Source of the DNA: Alnus glutinosa
Taxonomy: Eukaryota > Streptophyta > Magnoliopsida > Fagales > Betulaceae
Reading direction: 5' to 3'
Assembly (NCBI RefSeq): GCF_958979055.1
Contig: NC_084892.1
Span: forward strand, 6,589,501-6,653,500
Length of the DNA: 64,000 nucleotides
Part shown: positions 28,381 to 40,600 of the stretch, piece by piece
How the letters are laid out: the number at the start of each line of letters is the position of its first letter
Numbering within the stretch: the first letter of the stretch is position 1
The notes under the pieces: generated by a model
What the model saw: the letters and a program-made list of their open reading frames with translations, nothing else
Told to the model about the DNA's origin: nothing
The model's database searches: none
Position numbers and translations under genes: made by a program

Positions 28381-28734
28381 AAATTGTCATAAAACCCTAA
28401 AATCAATTTATCATCGAACACCAAACAAATGAAACAAGGAAAAAGCTCTCTGTTTTCTGAAAAATTGATAAATGAGAAAAAATGATTTATTTATTTATTT
28501 ATTTTTGTGCCTTTCTTGGTTATCTTAGACCCAAGACTTAGGGCAAGAGATTTGGCGAGAAAGAGTGAGAGAAGATGAACAAAATCAAAAGATAGGCTAA
28601 GAGGATAAAGGAGAAAGAGAGATTCACCAAAAAAATCAGAAGGCCTTTGAGATTTTTGGAGAAAGCACTCAAATCTCAGAGTTCTTTCTACAAAAGAGAA
28701 ACCGAATTGACTAAACAAAGAACAAAGAGTAAAT

Positions 28735-28739
<5 letters not shown>

Positions 28740-28784
<45 letters not shown>
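28740..28784. repeat. (TA)n microsatellite inside the hAT element
   Basis: About 22 TA dinucleotides. The open frame read through it is an artefact. Confidence 0.9.
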
Positions 28785-28786
<2 letters not shown>

Positions 28787-29360
28787 ACCAATAAGCCGAT
28801 GTAGCTGAAGCGTGCGAATTGTGGTGTGGGTTGTCGTCCTCATGCTCAAGATTTGACTGAAAATCGTAGATGTAAAGCCTCGAGATCTACTGGTACAGAG
28901 AGGGGTTGGGAGATTCTAGAGGAAAAGCTGCTGGCAGTGAGGGTTAGAGACATTTGTGAGAGAGATGAGATCAAATCTCATTGAATGCAACAGGTGGGTG
29001 GTTGAGAGCATTTACTCTCCTTGAGTCCGTCGAGGTGAGAAACGAAGAGTCGAGAAGAAACTAAGAAAGGGAGCGACAGAAATGAGAGAAAAGAAAGAAA
29101 CTCTAAACCTAAAACAACATAGCTCTCCCTCCATCTCTTTTTGGCCGTTGGATCTTCATCAACCAAAACAAAGGCAACGAAACTGATAAATAAATAAATA
29201 AATAAAAAGAAAGAGGCTGCTTGCCTACTTGGCAATTCAAAATTCAAATGGAATCAAACCTAACTAGTAGTTAGGTTTTAAAAAAAAAAAAAAAAATTAT
29301 TGTATTTTAATATTTAACTTATATATATATATATATTAATTACTTATTATTATTATTATT

Positions 29361-29392
<32 letters not shown>

Positions 29393-29611
29393 GAACGAGC
29401 CTATCGAGCCGAGTCGAGTTTCTACGAGCTTTGTTCACGATCATATCCCGAGCTGAGCCGAGTATTGACATGTTCAGCTCATTTATTAAATGAGTTTAAA
29501 AAAATGTTCAAGCTCTATTCGTTTAATAAATGAACCGACTCTGAGCCGAGTTTTGTCGAGCCGAGTCCGAGTATGCTCACGAGTAGCGCGCTCTGCAACC
29601 CTTATTATATT

Positions 29612-30154
29612 GTTTAATCCTTGAAATGATCTATTTGTAGGAAACAAATACAATTTTTTTTTTTAATTATTATTATTATTATTATTATTTTCTAATTGAA
29701 GACAAATACGATGTTTCTTTTTATCCCCCTTTTCATACATGTTCGCTGTAAGTTCCTCATTCAAGTCAGAAACTAAGCTAAACATGCATAGATACAAAGA
29801 AAGCCCCTTATATTGATTGTGAAAATGGCTCAATCTTTTGATCAGTTCAAATAAACCATTGCCTAAGGACCGAGGCCAATTTACTTTCACTACCACTACA
29901 ACAACAAATTCTCTCAGCCTCTGCCGCTATAACTACTATAATTGTCTCTCTTTCTCTCTCTCTCTCTCTCTTTTTCTCATAGTCAAAGTGAACTGATGGA
30001 AATGCTACTAACATAAGAATGATGAACTAGCAGTAGATTTCAAGCCAAACTGAACTATAGCATAGCTTGAGTGGTGATGGATTTACCTATATCTGACTAA
30101 CTCTCATCTCAACTGAAGCTAAATCCTATTCCTTCCAAAATCAGCTGATCCTCT
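29612..30154. other. Spacer and 3' region of the AP2 gene
   Basis: Contains an (ATT)n run at 29,666-29,690 and a (CT)n run at 29,945-29,973. The 30,000-30,154 part is probably the 3' untranslated region of the DREB2F-like gene. Confidence 0.5.
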
Positions 30155-31015
30155 TCAGAAATTCCAAATCGAAGTAGGGAAACTCATCTCTTCATTAAAA
30201 TCATAAACTTGGAGGTTACTGGCTTCTGCTCCTTGATCTGCAATCCCATGCATCTCGATCAGTGAATCCCAATTGAAAGTCTTGTCAGTAAAGGATCCAA
30301 GGTCGTCACCATTGTTGTTCAACGAAGCATCTGGCACTGCAAAGCTTCCTGCGGCGTCAGTTGCTTCTGAGTCTGGCTGTCTCTCTTCCTTCAGTATACC
30401 CAGCTGCTGAAGAAACTCATTGAGATCAATCTGTGGTTTCTCCTCACAAGCTCCCAGCATCTTGTCTGATGAAATTTCTGCATCTTTCTCCTTCACTGCT
30501 GGATTTTCTACTTGGGTTTTGTCACTCATGGTCTGGACTTCAGCTTTTGACTCACAGGAAGATGTACTGGAAGAAGAGGTTTGGCCTAGAACCCCATTTT
30601 GCTTAAGTTCTTGAAGCCTCTGATGAATGACATGAACACTAGGTTGGGCATTGATGTTGAGCAACCCACAAGAAGGAAACATGGAAATAAAATTCTTGGA
30701 GGGAAACCATTTGAACTTCTGTGATTTGATTAGAGAACTGGAGTTGGGTTGAAGATGGGGAAGATTGAGATAAGCATCTGGGCCATACAATCTCCTTGCA
30801 GCCTCATCATAAGCCATGGCAGCCTCCTCAGCTGTGGCAAAAGAGCCTAACCAGAGCCTAGTTCTCTTCTTAGGCTCTCTTATTTCAGCAACCCATTTGC
30901 CCCACGTTCTTTGTCGAACGCCTCGGTACTCGCACGAGGCGTTCTGAGGGCCACCTTTGCCTCTGGTTGGGCCCTTCTTCCATGGCTTCAATGGAGATCT
31001 TCTGCCATTTTCCAT
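30155..31015 (-). CDS. DREB2F: DREB2F-like AP2/ERF transcription factor
   Basis: Intronless, 286 residues. One AP2 domain spans about 30-87 ([19 protein letters not shown], then [20 protein letters not shown] and YLNLPH). Val42 and Glu47 correspond to V14 and E19, the DREB-type pair that favours DRE/CRT (A/GCCGAC) sites. The basic leader [18 protein letters not shown] just before the domain and the RFKW-like [17 protein letters not shown] block after it fit the A-2 (DREB2) subgroup, and within it DREB2F rather than DREB2A/C, whose leaders are longer. The C-terminus is acidic and ends in a Trp-Asn-Phe tail, a likely activation region. It should act in the nucleus in drought, salt or ABA responses. 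Confidence 0.92.
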   Translation of the reverse strand: MENGRRSPLKPWKKGPTRGKGGPQNASCEYRGVRQRTWGKWVAEIREPKKRTRLWLGSFATAEEAAMAYDEAARRLYGPDAYLNLPHLQPNSSSLIKSQKFKWFPSKNFISMFPSCGLLNINAQPSVHVIHQRLQELKQNGVLGQTSSSSTSSCESKAEVQTMSDKTQVENPAVKEKDAEISSDKMLGACEEKPQIDLNEFLQQLGILKEERQPDSEATDAAGSFAVPDASLNNNGDDLGSFTDKTFNWDSLIEMHGIADQGAEASNLQVYDFNEEMSFPTSIWNF

Positions 31016-31213
31016 GGCTTGTTTTAGGAAGCTAAGTGAGGGAGTGTGAGTGAGTGAGAGAGAGAGTTGGGGGGACTGCGGAAAGTGTGTTGAAAGGCGC
31101 GGGATATGTAGGAAGTGAGCAGCTTGGTTTAAATGTGTTCACGTTTGGGGAAACTTTTTTCTAGCCCATTTTGACCGTTAGCGAGTTCAGATAGCTAGTC
31201 CCAAATCCTACTA

Positions 31214-31250
<37 letters not shown>

Positions 31251-31461
31251 TTTTATATTCATATATATTTATTTATTTTTAAAGCATGGCGCTTTGGAAA
31301 ATTGGAATGGTGTGCAAGCATTCATGGATGTAAGGATGGATCACTCGTGTTACTTGTGATCAATGCATAATTTCACCCCTCATTAATTCAAACTTTTCCT
31401 TTTCATCAAAATGATGAAAAAGTCACTGATGGGTCGCATTCCCAATCTTGATGTTTTGAAC

Positions 31462-31492
<31 letters not shown>

Positions 31493-31708
31493 TATAGAGA
31501 AATATAATTAAGTAGAATTATAGAAATGCGTAAACATTTTAATATTACGTTAGAACAGTTGGTATTCATTTCTTTTTAATGTCATATAGGAGGCCTTTCA
31601 TGGTTCTTAATTAGCCTCTCTCTTTTTTTTTTTACCTATTCCTTTTCTTATGTTCTTTTTTAGTCAAAATAGAGAAACGCTACGACATTCAAAAGGTTAT
31701 TCCATTGA
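31016..31708 (-). other. DREB2F-like upstream region
   Basis: A GAGTGAGTGAGAGAGAGAG leader lies at 31,045-31,066. A long (ATT)n run is at 31,210-31,250 and an (ATA)n run at 31,462-31,492. No DRE or ABRE site was identified with confidence. Confidence 0.45.
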
Positions 31709-31868
31709 GAGAAATGATATGCACACTCTCACTCTCACACTCTTTGACGTGACTTTTAAAATTACTATTTGATCAAAATTCAATAATGCTCTATCATAAA
31801 TCTAATGATAATTTTAAAAGTTACGTCAATGAGTGTGGGAGTGAGAATGCGTGTAGCATTATTCTTTT
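31709..31868. mobile_element. Small MITE, family A, copy 1
   Basis: Ends are inverted: AGAAATGATATGCACACTCTC on the left against the reverse complement AGAATAATGCTACACGCATTC. GACTTTTAAAATTAC and GATAATTTTAAAAGTTAC are matching internal arms. A relative with the same ends is at 58,190-58,376. Superfamily not fixed. Confidence 0.75.
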
Positions 31869-32896
31869 TAAGTGTCCAACAAGAAGAATTAATGTGCATT
31901 TTAAAGATCTGTTGCTTTTAAGATATGTTGAATATACATGTGTGAATGTAAAAATATTTAGTGTGAGTGGTTAATATAGTATAGTTAGACTCAAACCCAT
32001 AAATTTAAGCTTTGGATTAAGTAGTGTCTCAACATGTTATAATATGATTTCACTGATAGACTTCCTTATAAGATAAACCACTAGACAACACTTAAAACTC
32101 TTAACACCCTTGCTATACATTAATCCAAGTTTCATAATCTCACTCCATATATACTTCTGATCTATGTTTTTTATACAATGTCAAAAGCTTTGAGTATTTG
32201 TCAAACCGATTCGAACTTTCTTGGGTTACACTATTAAACAGGCAAGCCTTTCTTTTTTGTTTTTAAATAAATTTTTCTTTCAAACCCATTCCACAATTTT
32301 GTGGAATAAAGTTTTCTTTCAAGCTGGGTCAGAAGAATTCTCCTCAATTCAGTATGTTTAACTGGCCGGGTTGTGTTCAAGATGCATGCAATTTTCACAT
32401 ATATTATTATCAGAATGCATGTGAGAAAATTCTCTCAACCCAAATTTAAAAGAAAACTTTGTTCATCTGCCAATGCTCTCTATTAGAGTGATGTATTGCA
32501 GTAAAGGCAGCATTTTCTTTTTTGTTATAGGTGGATCGAAGTGGCAATATATATTTGAACAAGCTAGTGAGTGAACAATAGTAAGGTTGCATTAAATGTT
32601 GAGGTGGTGATGGAATATTTTTGTAAAGACTGCTTTTGAATATCATGAAGTGAATGTTTAAGAAACAGCGGATGCTTTGAATGAGGTCTGACTATCTCTT
32701 CCTTGGATTCTATGGGCGTTGGTTCTCCATAAATCTAATTGGCTTCAAGTTCTAGTGAGTGAGTGAGTGAGAGACAGACAGAATGGCTTTCAATAAGACC
32801 CACCTCACTACATTTTTCATTTTCACGAGCTCTATTTCACATGTTTTCCTGCCATTCTTAACCTGATTCCCGGGACTCCCTTCACCTTTACCCCAT

Positions 32897-32946
<50 letters not shown>

Positions 32947-33513
32947 GTCTAAATAATGATGTTATTGCATATGATGATGATGAAGACGACATTACATAGT
33001 CATGATTAACATTTACTTGAGGATCATCTCAATAACGGAAATGATTAAGGCTTTGATTTGTTGTGTCATCGATCTGTCTGGACGCGCAAGATATAAGATG
33101 GAAGCGTTATTCGAATGAGAATATTGGTTAGAATTTTCGTAACGAGTTAATTTTGTAATTGTGATTATGGTTAAATTAAATTTCTGTAGTTCTTTGTGAA
33201 ACACATTACCTCGAATAGAAGATGAAGGCCCATGGTAAATATATTTTTAACTTGGCCAAAATCGCATGGCATGCTAATGAGCATGATTGGGAGCAAGCCA
33301 TATGAGTAAAAGATATCACATCCACACTGTAGAATTCTTCCTCCTTCACCATTAGTTGGTGTAAGATCTTATAACGTAGAAAAGGCTACTGTGAGCTCCC
33401 CTCCATCTTAGGCTAAGTTGCAAGCCATAAGATGCATGAACATAACAACCATCATATGGAAAATTGTACGAGGATCCTATGCCCAAAAGTTAGTTCAAAA
33501 GATAAATAAATAT
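31869..33513. other. Spacer with microsatellite
   Basis: No gene is supported. A (TC)n microsatellite of about 46 bp lies at 32,898-32,943; the frame across it is a repeat artefact. Confidence 0.5.
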
Positions 33514-34182
33514 TGTTGGGACAGTTTTCCGACGGATGATGTGTCGACATCTACAAGATAGAAAAGTCAGGCAAAGAGTTTGTCGGAGCAGACCAATAGG
33601 AGATAACTCCGATGCCTAAGTCAGTATCAATTTCTCTTTTGATAATCAAGAAAGTCACCAAGTGCTTTAGAGTATGAATAATCTGAATGACCGTACCTTC
33701 ATCCTCTTACTTTATGTACTGAATATACTTTTTATGAGACTGATACCCATACCTTGCAAATCCCGAAATTGGGGGTGTGATGTGGCCTTGTATTTGATTA
33801 GGCTACACATGTCGATAGGGGGATGATTCTCGTACTCCATACGCAAGACTCTAGATGGGACTCGTGACTGATTCGGATTGATGTGACGTATACTTTTCTT
33901 GAAGTTGAGGGGCTGAAGAACTGGTGAATTGACTACATCGAGCCCCATTTACTAATATTTAGCAGGCAGGACTACATCTTGGCGATCGGGATGAGAGAAG
34001 GGACAAAGATTCAACCCCTGCTCTTCTATGCTTAGTGACTGCTGATCCGCCGAAAGGGGCAATCGTCGCTCGGTAGCCTCGGTTGGTCAAGACTTTATAA
34101 GTCCCCTTTACTAATCGGGCCTTTGGGTCGGGAGCTTGGAAAATGAAATTGGGCCTTTGGGCCATGAACCCACATCCCAACA
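33514..34182. mobile_element. Solo LTR, Gypsy- or Copia-type (fossil)
   Basis: A 669-bp block begins TGTTGGGA and ends TCCCAACA, a perfect 8-bp inverted end with the TG...CA signature. It is flanked by the identical 5-bp duplication AATAT (33509-33513 and 34183-34187). No internal domain or partner LTR is present, so it is a solo LTR. The family cannot be chosen from the LTR alone. The clean ends and exact duplication suggest a rather recent or moderate age. Confidence 0.88.
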
Positions 34183-34607
34183 AATATCAACACTTCAAAA
34201 ATATATATATTGGAAAGTCAGCTGAGTATCAACACATAAAAGTTTGAAGTTATGGTTCTCTCATTTGACAGAGTTTCATTAATAAAGTTTTGACAACTTT
34301 GATTGAAGTGTTGTTCATGTAGATTGAGTTATTGCTGAAATTAATTTATAATGTATTTGGTCATGAACACGGAACAAAGTTTTCTTTTGGATAGGTTGAA
34401 TGAAATTTTTCTAATTCAGTTTATTAAACTAATGTGTCCAAAATATATGTAGAAGCACATGCTCTATTAAAATGCATGTAATATTCACATACATTTTAAA
34501 CATGTGTTAGTTTCGTAAGTAAATATGTTCATCACATCATGATCTATGTCCAAACTCAATTGTCTCCATTTTTAAGTTGAACTAGTGGCAGGGCCTGCCG
34601 GCTCCAA
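34183..34607. other. AT-rich spacer
   Basis: Nothing recognised. Confidence 0.5.
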
Positions 34608-34738
34608 TGAGAATCCCTTGCACTTAAGTGCCCGAGTTACCAGAGGGCGGACTGCTCAGGACAGGCGAGCCCTACAACTCCGTCCTCATAGGCCTGCTCG
34701 AATTGGTAGCGTTCAGACACTCTAAGTGCCAGGGATCT
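34608..34738. mobile_element. Short palindromic MITE-like element
   Basis: AGAATCCCTTGCACTTAAGTG at the left faces CACTCTAAGTGCCAGGGATCTTG at the right as an imperfect inverted repeat of about 20 bp. The interior (GCTCAGGACAGGCGAGCC, CAGGCC..GCTCG) is GC-rich compared with its surroundings. Confidence 0.5.
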
Positions 34739-35160
34739 TGATCCCACAAGCTAGACCTGAAGGTAGTATTTGCTCTCGGTAAAAGTTCAACTTTCAAGAC
34801 AAATAGTGGATAGAAAATACTCCATAGAGATTAAACAATTTACGCGGTTCTGAGAATGACGATGACTTGAGAGTATATCTGCCTGAATTTATGGTTTAAT
34901 TTGCAAAGATTTCTCCACAAGGACTGGGGGTAATCTTACAAATATATTGTTAGTCAAATTCTTGCAAAGAATAGATCGGAGATTATTATAATCTATGGTC
35001 TCATTTCCACACATTCCTCCACAATGACTGGCTATCAGGGCTAATAATTTGTGCAATTCAAAGAGTAACTAGCATCCCACCTTTACAGTAAAACTGTTTC
35101 ATGTCCTGTTTCTTAATCAGGACCAATCATTGAGAGTATGCAATTGAGTATGGGGATTAC

Positions 35161-35280
35161 GTGCAACGAGACTTGTCCATTACATGTCATACGAGAGGGC
35201 GCTCGGACCCTACCCAATTCGGATAGGCGCCTGAGTAAGGTGGAGCTCGGGTGCCCTCTCACATGAGCTGCCCATTGCAC
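35161..35280. mobile_element. 120-bp palindromic MITE
   Basis: Starts GTGCAA and ends TTGCAC. The arms GAGAGGGCGCTCGG and GCTCGGGTGCCCTCTC are near reverse complements, giving an almost complete hairpin. No coding capacity. Confidence 0.65.
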
Positions 35281-35462
35281 AATTGCATCAGATCGTAATC
35301 TACAATTGAAACCTTAAGATTAGCCGGTGCTATGCAGTTTTCCTATAAACAGAAATCATTCTCAAAACTCACCGTTTGCAACAATGAGTTTCCTTACATT
35401 TATTTATTTATGAAAAAAATTCTTTCTGCTTCTTGTTATTCACTTTTTTATACTCACCATTT

Positions 35463-35612
35463 GCAAGCAATTCGGATTGCAAATGTGAGAGAGCCTCTAT
35501 GAGGCGTGCCTGTCCCCCATTAAGTAGGCAGGTTGTCCGAAATTTGTTCGGGCAAGTAAACTCTAAAAGGGCTTTCTCACATTTACTGTCCGAATTACTA
35601 GCAATCCGAACA
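35463..35612. mobile_element. 150-bp MITE with about 30-bp inverted ends
   Basis: Left GCAATTCGGATTGCAAATG then TGAGAGAGCC; right GGGCTTTCTCACATTTACTG then GTCCGAATTACTAGCAATCC. The ends pair over about 30 bp with small gaps. Both strands therefore yield similar short peptides, which are artefacts of the palindrome. Confidence 0.75.
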
Positions 35613-36283
35613 ACAAAATTGCTGAGAATCTCTGTCCCCATATGGGATAGCCATATGTTTTAAGATCTTATTTTAGGTTTCAAATATGAGATGCTTAGTC
35701 ATAATAAGAATCCGTTCACCACATTCCATGTATATTAAATCGTTCCTGCTTTCATCAACAAATGAATTCAATTTCATGGCACACCCCAAGCATGGACCGA
35801 TGCTTCTAAATTGTACACCAAGTAAACAACTATTGAGCCTCCATACCCTAAGGAAGAAGAAAGCTAAGTAATAAGGGAAGTTCTTCATACAGTAAACATA
35901 TCAACATATCACTTCTTTCTCTCCTCTTTTAGTGCTGATATGTTAAGACTGTCTAATCAATTTATAAAAAGGACAACTTTTAGACCAACAAAAACTTTCA
36001 ACATATGTTCAGCAAAATAGTAATCAACTGAAACAGTGACGAACACCTGAATTTTAAGGCATTCGTAACGACCTTTTCAGTCCCTCCATACCAAAATCGT
36101 ATCATCCATTGGAAAGATGATCGTGAAGCAAATGCAGTTTCATGGCAAGTACTCTAATATAAAATCTATTAGAGTATTATAGGATAGGATCCAATTTATC
36201 TAAACTTTGACCGTCAGAAGCATAATAAGAATTATGCTCCGGAATAAAATACTTCACTTTTTATTAAAAACCAAAATAAATAG

Positions 36284-36315
<32 letters not shown>

Positions 36316-37065
36316 ACAGGCCGAAGAAACCACCCCAAATGAGAAAGTGGGGTAGCTGAACCACCCTAATGGTTTGTGGGGGTGGCCAAAAAATTTAAAA
36401 GTGATGATGGCTGAATCACCCTGTGGGGGTAATTATTCAGTTCAGTTTAATTTACACCCAAACTAAAATTCGATATTCTTTGCATACAATAACAAGTCAA
36501 TATTGTTTTTCGTTGGTTTACTTTTGATTCTGGTGTTAATAAAGGAGAATAATATTTTTATAATTAATTAACATGAAATTCGATGAGTTGAAGCCAAGTC
36601 ATCAATAAGTATTTTCTGAGTGCAAGCTAAGCCAACCTTTACTTACCTCTCTGATTTTATTTATAATAAAAATATATCTTTATTCCAAGTTTTGTAACTC
36701 TTGTGTAATGTGTATGGTACGTTTTGGTCACATTAGGACATGTAAGAGACACAGAGTGTGAGTGTGCGAGATATCTTCAGAGAGATGAAGCAGAACTACT
36801 GTCATGACAGTTGGAATTTTCTGGGCTAAATATAATCTTCTGGTATCGGTCGTGTCTAATTAAATGATGTATTTATAAATATAGTGACGTGTACAATTTA
36901 TTTATAGTGCTAATTGACAAATAAAAAATTGTTACATAAATTCAATACAACACAATATAGCGCGAATGACGGCCGTTGATGGCTCAGATTGAGCCTGGCT
37001 GTTCCATATTGAAGAAGAATTTGATCACCATCATCATGCATGAAGCATTTTGTGGACAGTTTATA
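35613..37065. other. Spacer
   Basis: No gene is supported. A 30-base A-tract lies near 36,283-36,312, followed by a GGGTGG/CCACCCC-rich segment (36,325-36,430) that may be an old repeat. Confidence 0.45.
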
Positions 37066-37345
37066 TGGTCAAAATAGCCAGAATTCGACCGAATCTGGTA
37101 GAGTCCGCCTGGAATCCAGTCATTTTGGCCAGAACCGGCGAAATTGGCTCATCGGAATCCGGCAATAGCGAACGGACGTTGCTGAATTCCGGCAGCAGAT
37201 GTCAGACTCTGTTTTTCGCATTTCATAATTTTTTCGTACGAGTCAAACGCTATAAAATATTTTCGAGAAAATCATTTTTTTCAAAAAATGATTTTTTCGA
37301 AAATATTTTACGACAGAATTTATTTTACGTCGAAACAAACAGAGC
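37066..37345. mobile_element. Harbinger-like element with GC-rich core, copy 2 (5' truncated)
   Basis: The right end TTTTACGTCGAAACAAACAGAGCA, followed by TTA, matches the right end of the element at 7,935-8,934. The interior has the same GGCCAGAA / GGAATCCGGC words and paired AAAATGATTTTTTCG segments. No matching left end was found. Confidence 0.65.
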
Positions 37346-37428
37346 ATTAGTAGTCAATGGTTCTATGACAAAGTGATTATCAAGGGCAGATCAAAAGAAA
37401 AATAATATGTATTCACTATATGCAATTT

Positions 37429-37560
37429 TTTTTATGAGTAAAGTAAATTCATTAAAAGCACAAGGCACACAACCTAAGTACACATGACATATATAAGAGA
37501 AAAACATATAGCGAAATCAAGAAAGAGGAAAGAGAGCACAAAAATCTACAAAACTATAAA
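37429..37560 (-). mobile_element. LINE 3' end, antisense
   Basis: TAAAGTAAATTCATTAAAAGCACAAGGC..CACAACCTAAGTACAC..ATATATAAGAGAAA matches, in antisense, the same 3' tail found at 48.06, 52.93 and 55.47 kb. It is a short 5'-truncated LINE insertion. Confidence 0.6.
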
Positions 37561-37603
37561 TATTAAGACTGTCGTTAGCTTATTTAAACCAGGATAAAGC
37601 AGC

Positions 37604-40600
37604 TCATTTTGACTTTGGGCTTCCTTTGCAAATGTTCCTCCATTTATCTTTTAGGTCTGTTGTTGTACGACTATTCAGAAACACATCACCACCAAATTCT
37701 AAAATCTGCTTCCATGGAATCATTCTGTCATTGATGTTCGAGAATTTCCGCACTCCCTCCTACAGTAAAAAATCAAGAATATAATTTAAAACATATACAA
37801 AACTCTAATTAAAAATCCATGAAAATAAAAGAAAAAATTAAAGGACAGTGATGGTGTATCTCCCCAATGAAATCTGTAACGACTGGTCCCAAATGGAAGC
37901 CACATGAGTATCCAAATTTATGACACTGACTGCTAGTAACTCTTTACATCAAATGCATATAAAACAAATATAGAAACCATGACATTCTGAAAGCTAAATA
38001 TAAAATCTCCAAAACCAACATTAGAACTGAATATAAATGCACTAAAATTAATGATGACTAAATACAAAATGTGATAGTAAAACTATGAAATTTAAATAAG
38101 TTGTCAATAGGAAGGGATGCATGCAAACAATAAAACAAGTACCTTTAGTATCTGTTCCTCCTCGGCAGTCCATGGAACTTTCTTTCGCCTCAGCTGAGGA
38201 CTTGCTGGGTATTTACTGCAAAATAAAACAAGGTTCATTATCAATGAAGGATAAACAATTCACTACAATGCTAAATTGCTACTTGTAACCACTAAGTGTA
38301 GGTGTAGAAGGGTAGAAAACATGTTTCCAAGACAAAATCGGGTTACCATAAAACATGAAATATCTCTAAGGCAGCTTCTGACTATGCAAGGTAGAAGTAC
38401 TTAAGACCCAGAATGACATGAAGGAAAATGATAATTAAAAAGAAAAGATTTGATATATAAACTACGGGGATTCTTGTGCTTCCTCCCGACACAAGAAAGG
38501 CAAGGCGCACATGGTGTAGGGCTGGGTGGGTTGATCGGGTTTTCTTGTGGGTTTTGAGGGTTTTGTTGGGTTGGGGTGCTTTCGGGTTAGGTTTGGGTGT
38601 TTGATGGGGGCTTCTTTGGGTTTTAGGGTTGTTCCTTGTGGGTGTGCTTGGTTTTTCTTTTTGTGAGCTGACTTTGGTTGTTCCTGTGTATACTCCCGGT
38701 ATACTTAGGGGCACCTTACGCATTTTATAAAATTTTCTTACTTATCAAAAAATAAAAAATAAACAACTTACTAATGCACCTCTTGCCTCCGGACTCTTAT
38801 GGAATAATTAGAAATGATAGACTTATTTTTTTCATCTTCAGACGTGTTTTCTGTATAAATATCAAGTGCGCAAACAGGTTCCACTGGTGGATCAGCAATC
38901 TGTTGCTTTAAAACTTCCTGCTGAATCCCTTCTTCCATGAGTCTTTGATTGACAGGAATAGCATCAGTGTTTCTACAGGATAAATTATCACCATTACATT
39001 CATGGTCAGCTGCTTCTTGGTTGTGTCCTTCAAGCACGCTTACAGGTTGGATCACCTTTTCTTCCCCTTCTTTCTCTTTAGTTAATACATTTAGCCTCCG
39101 GTTAATTACAGTTGCCTCTTCCACTCTAACTGATGAGGTGACATTATCACATGATGCAGAAGGTTCTGCTTGTTGCTCATCATCTATACTTCCACGAAAA
39201 TGGAGGTTATTGACCTCATTTACATGTCCCCCGTCATGATCTGTTTGATTGCTTACTCTCTCTTCCAAGTACCCATTCTCATGACTTTTAACGAGAGGGT
39301 TCTCATCTTCATTTTGTCTTGAAAGATTATGCTTTTCGCTGTGCAATCTTTCTCTAAGTTCCTTTTTCTGATGCTCCAAACCCGTACGAACAAACTTACT
39401 TAGTTCTTTCCTTGCCAAGGAGGCCTTTTTCTTAGCTTCAAGGTACTCCGAAATAGCAAGAGAATAAGCACAGAAGGGGCAGTAAAAGTTACCGTTTTTG
39501 TCAAATCTGGGTGAGGAACCTAAACAGATCTCATGAACCACCAATGGGCAATGACTTGTGTTGCATACTAACAACTGACTGCCTTCATTACACTTCACAC
39601 AAAAATTTGTGTCCGTCGAACCAGCTAACAAATCAGGACTATATGTGCGCTGAGAGCTCAAGAATTCATGTTTTCTCATGGAGACATCAATGTTATCCTT
39701 GTGATACCCATCGCTATCACTTGATGTCCCTGCTTCACAACAGCGATCCATATCCTCTTCAGCTTCATAATCAATGAACTTCTGCTGGGCTCCATCCAGG
39801 GATGCAGCATATGGTGCTTTATGTAGATCATGTTCGCAGTTACATTGGGATTCATTTTCTCGAGTCTTTTCCAGGAGAGGACCACTTGTAGTTCTAGGTT
39901 CAGCACGTTGCTCGCTATCATCTCGGACTTCATCAATAGAGTCCTTTTGACAAGGCTCATCTACAGATGTGTCTTGAACCATCATAGTGGCACTACAAAG
40001 AGGGAGAGCGCCAATTAATGGTCTCCGTTCAGCACAATGCTCACTATCATCTTTGACTTCGTCAACAGAGATATTTTGATGAGGTTCATCTCCAGATGTA
40101 TCTTGAGGCGTAATAGTGTTAGAATCAGGAATCTCCGATTGAATATGATGCAACTCATCATCAGAGCTGTGCCCACATCTCATTGAGGCAGTATACTGAT
40201 CATTATCATCCCCTGTAACCCTGCCTTCTTCGAGAGTTCCTATCTGATCTTTAGCCAGGTTACAACCTTCTTGTTGAACAACTGGAATAACTCTTTCAGA
40301 TAAATGTTCTAACAGTTCTGTTCCATGTAGAGGAACTGAGTTCTCTTCTATGGACTGACTTGAAGAAGAGGTACGTTGCTTCTGCTTCTTGGCATTTATA
40401 TAAGGATCACCATGATCATTTAAAATATTTTGGTGTTCATGGAAGCCCCCAACCATGTTGTTAGTAGCCAGTGCATTCTTTTTCCTCTTAGAGGGCAATA
40501 AATTTCCATTACATGGATCACTTTCCAGTAACTTATTGCCGTTCTCAAGGAGCCTAGGCATGATGTCCCCTTTCGCTCCCATGTGTTGAGCATCAAAGCA

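Larger units (their letters stand above)
24273..29603 (-). mobile_element. hAT (Ac-like) transposon with 8-bp target duplication
   Basis: The 5,331-bp element starts TAGGGCCATAAATG and ends GCAACCCTT, so the outermost AGGG/CCCT bases are inverted. It is flanked by the identical 8-bp repeat ATTATATT (24265-24272 and 29604-29611), the target-duplication length of hAT elements. Both subterminal zones are dense in GAGC/GCTCG words (24,290-24,480 and 29,395-29,580), as in hAT transposase-binding regions. One transposase frame on the minus strand (25773-27917) is interrupted by stops, so this copy is not autonomous. The interior also contains a tandem repeat and AT-rich low-complexity sequence. Confidence 0.88.

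Noticed and set aside
28491-28787. Frame starting with Tyr-Ile repeats
   Set aside because: It is an artefact of a (TA)n microsatellite.
32752-32946. Frame of Arg-Glu repeats
   Set aside because: It is an artefact of a (TC)n microsatellite.
38382-38723. Thr/Pro-rich 113-residue frame in the PHD-Myb intron
   Set aside because: It is antisense to a LINE 3' end and has no domain.
38771-38780. Alternative exon 3 donor (GAG then GTGCAT) in the PHD-Myb gene
   Set aside because: It would shift the phase of the Myb exon; the donor eight bases downstream (TTA then GTAAGT) keeps it.
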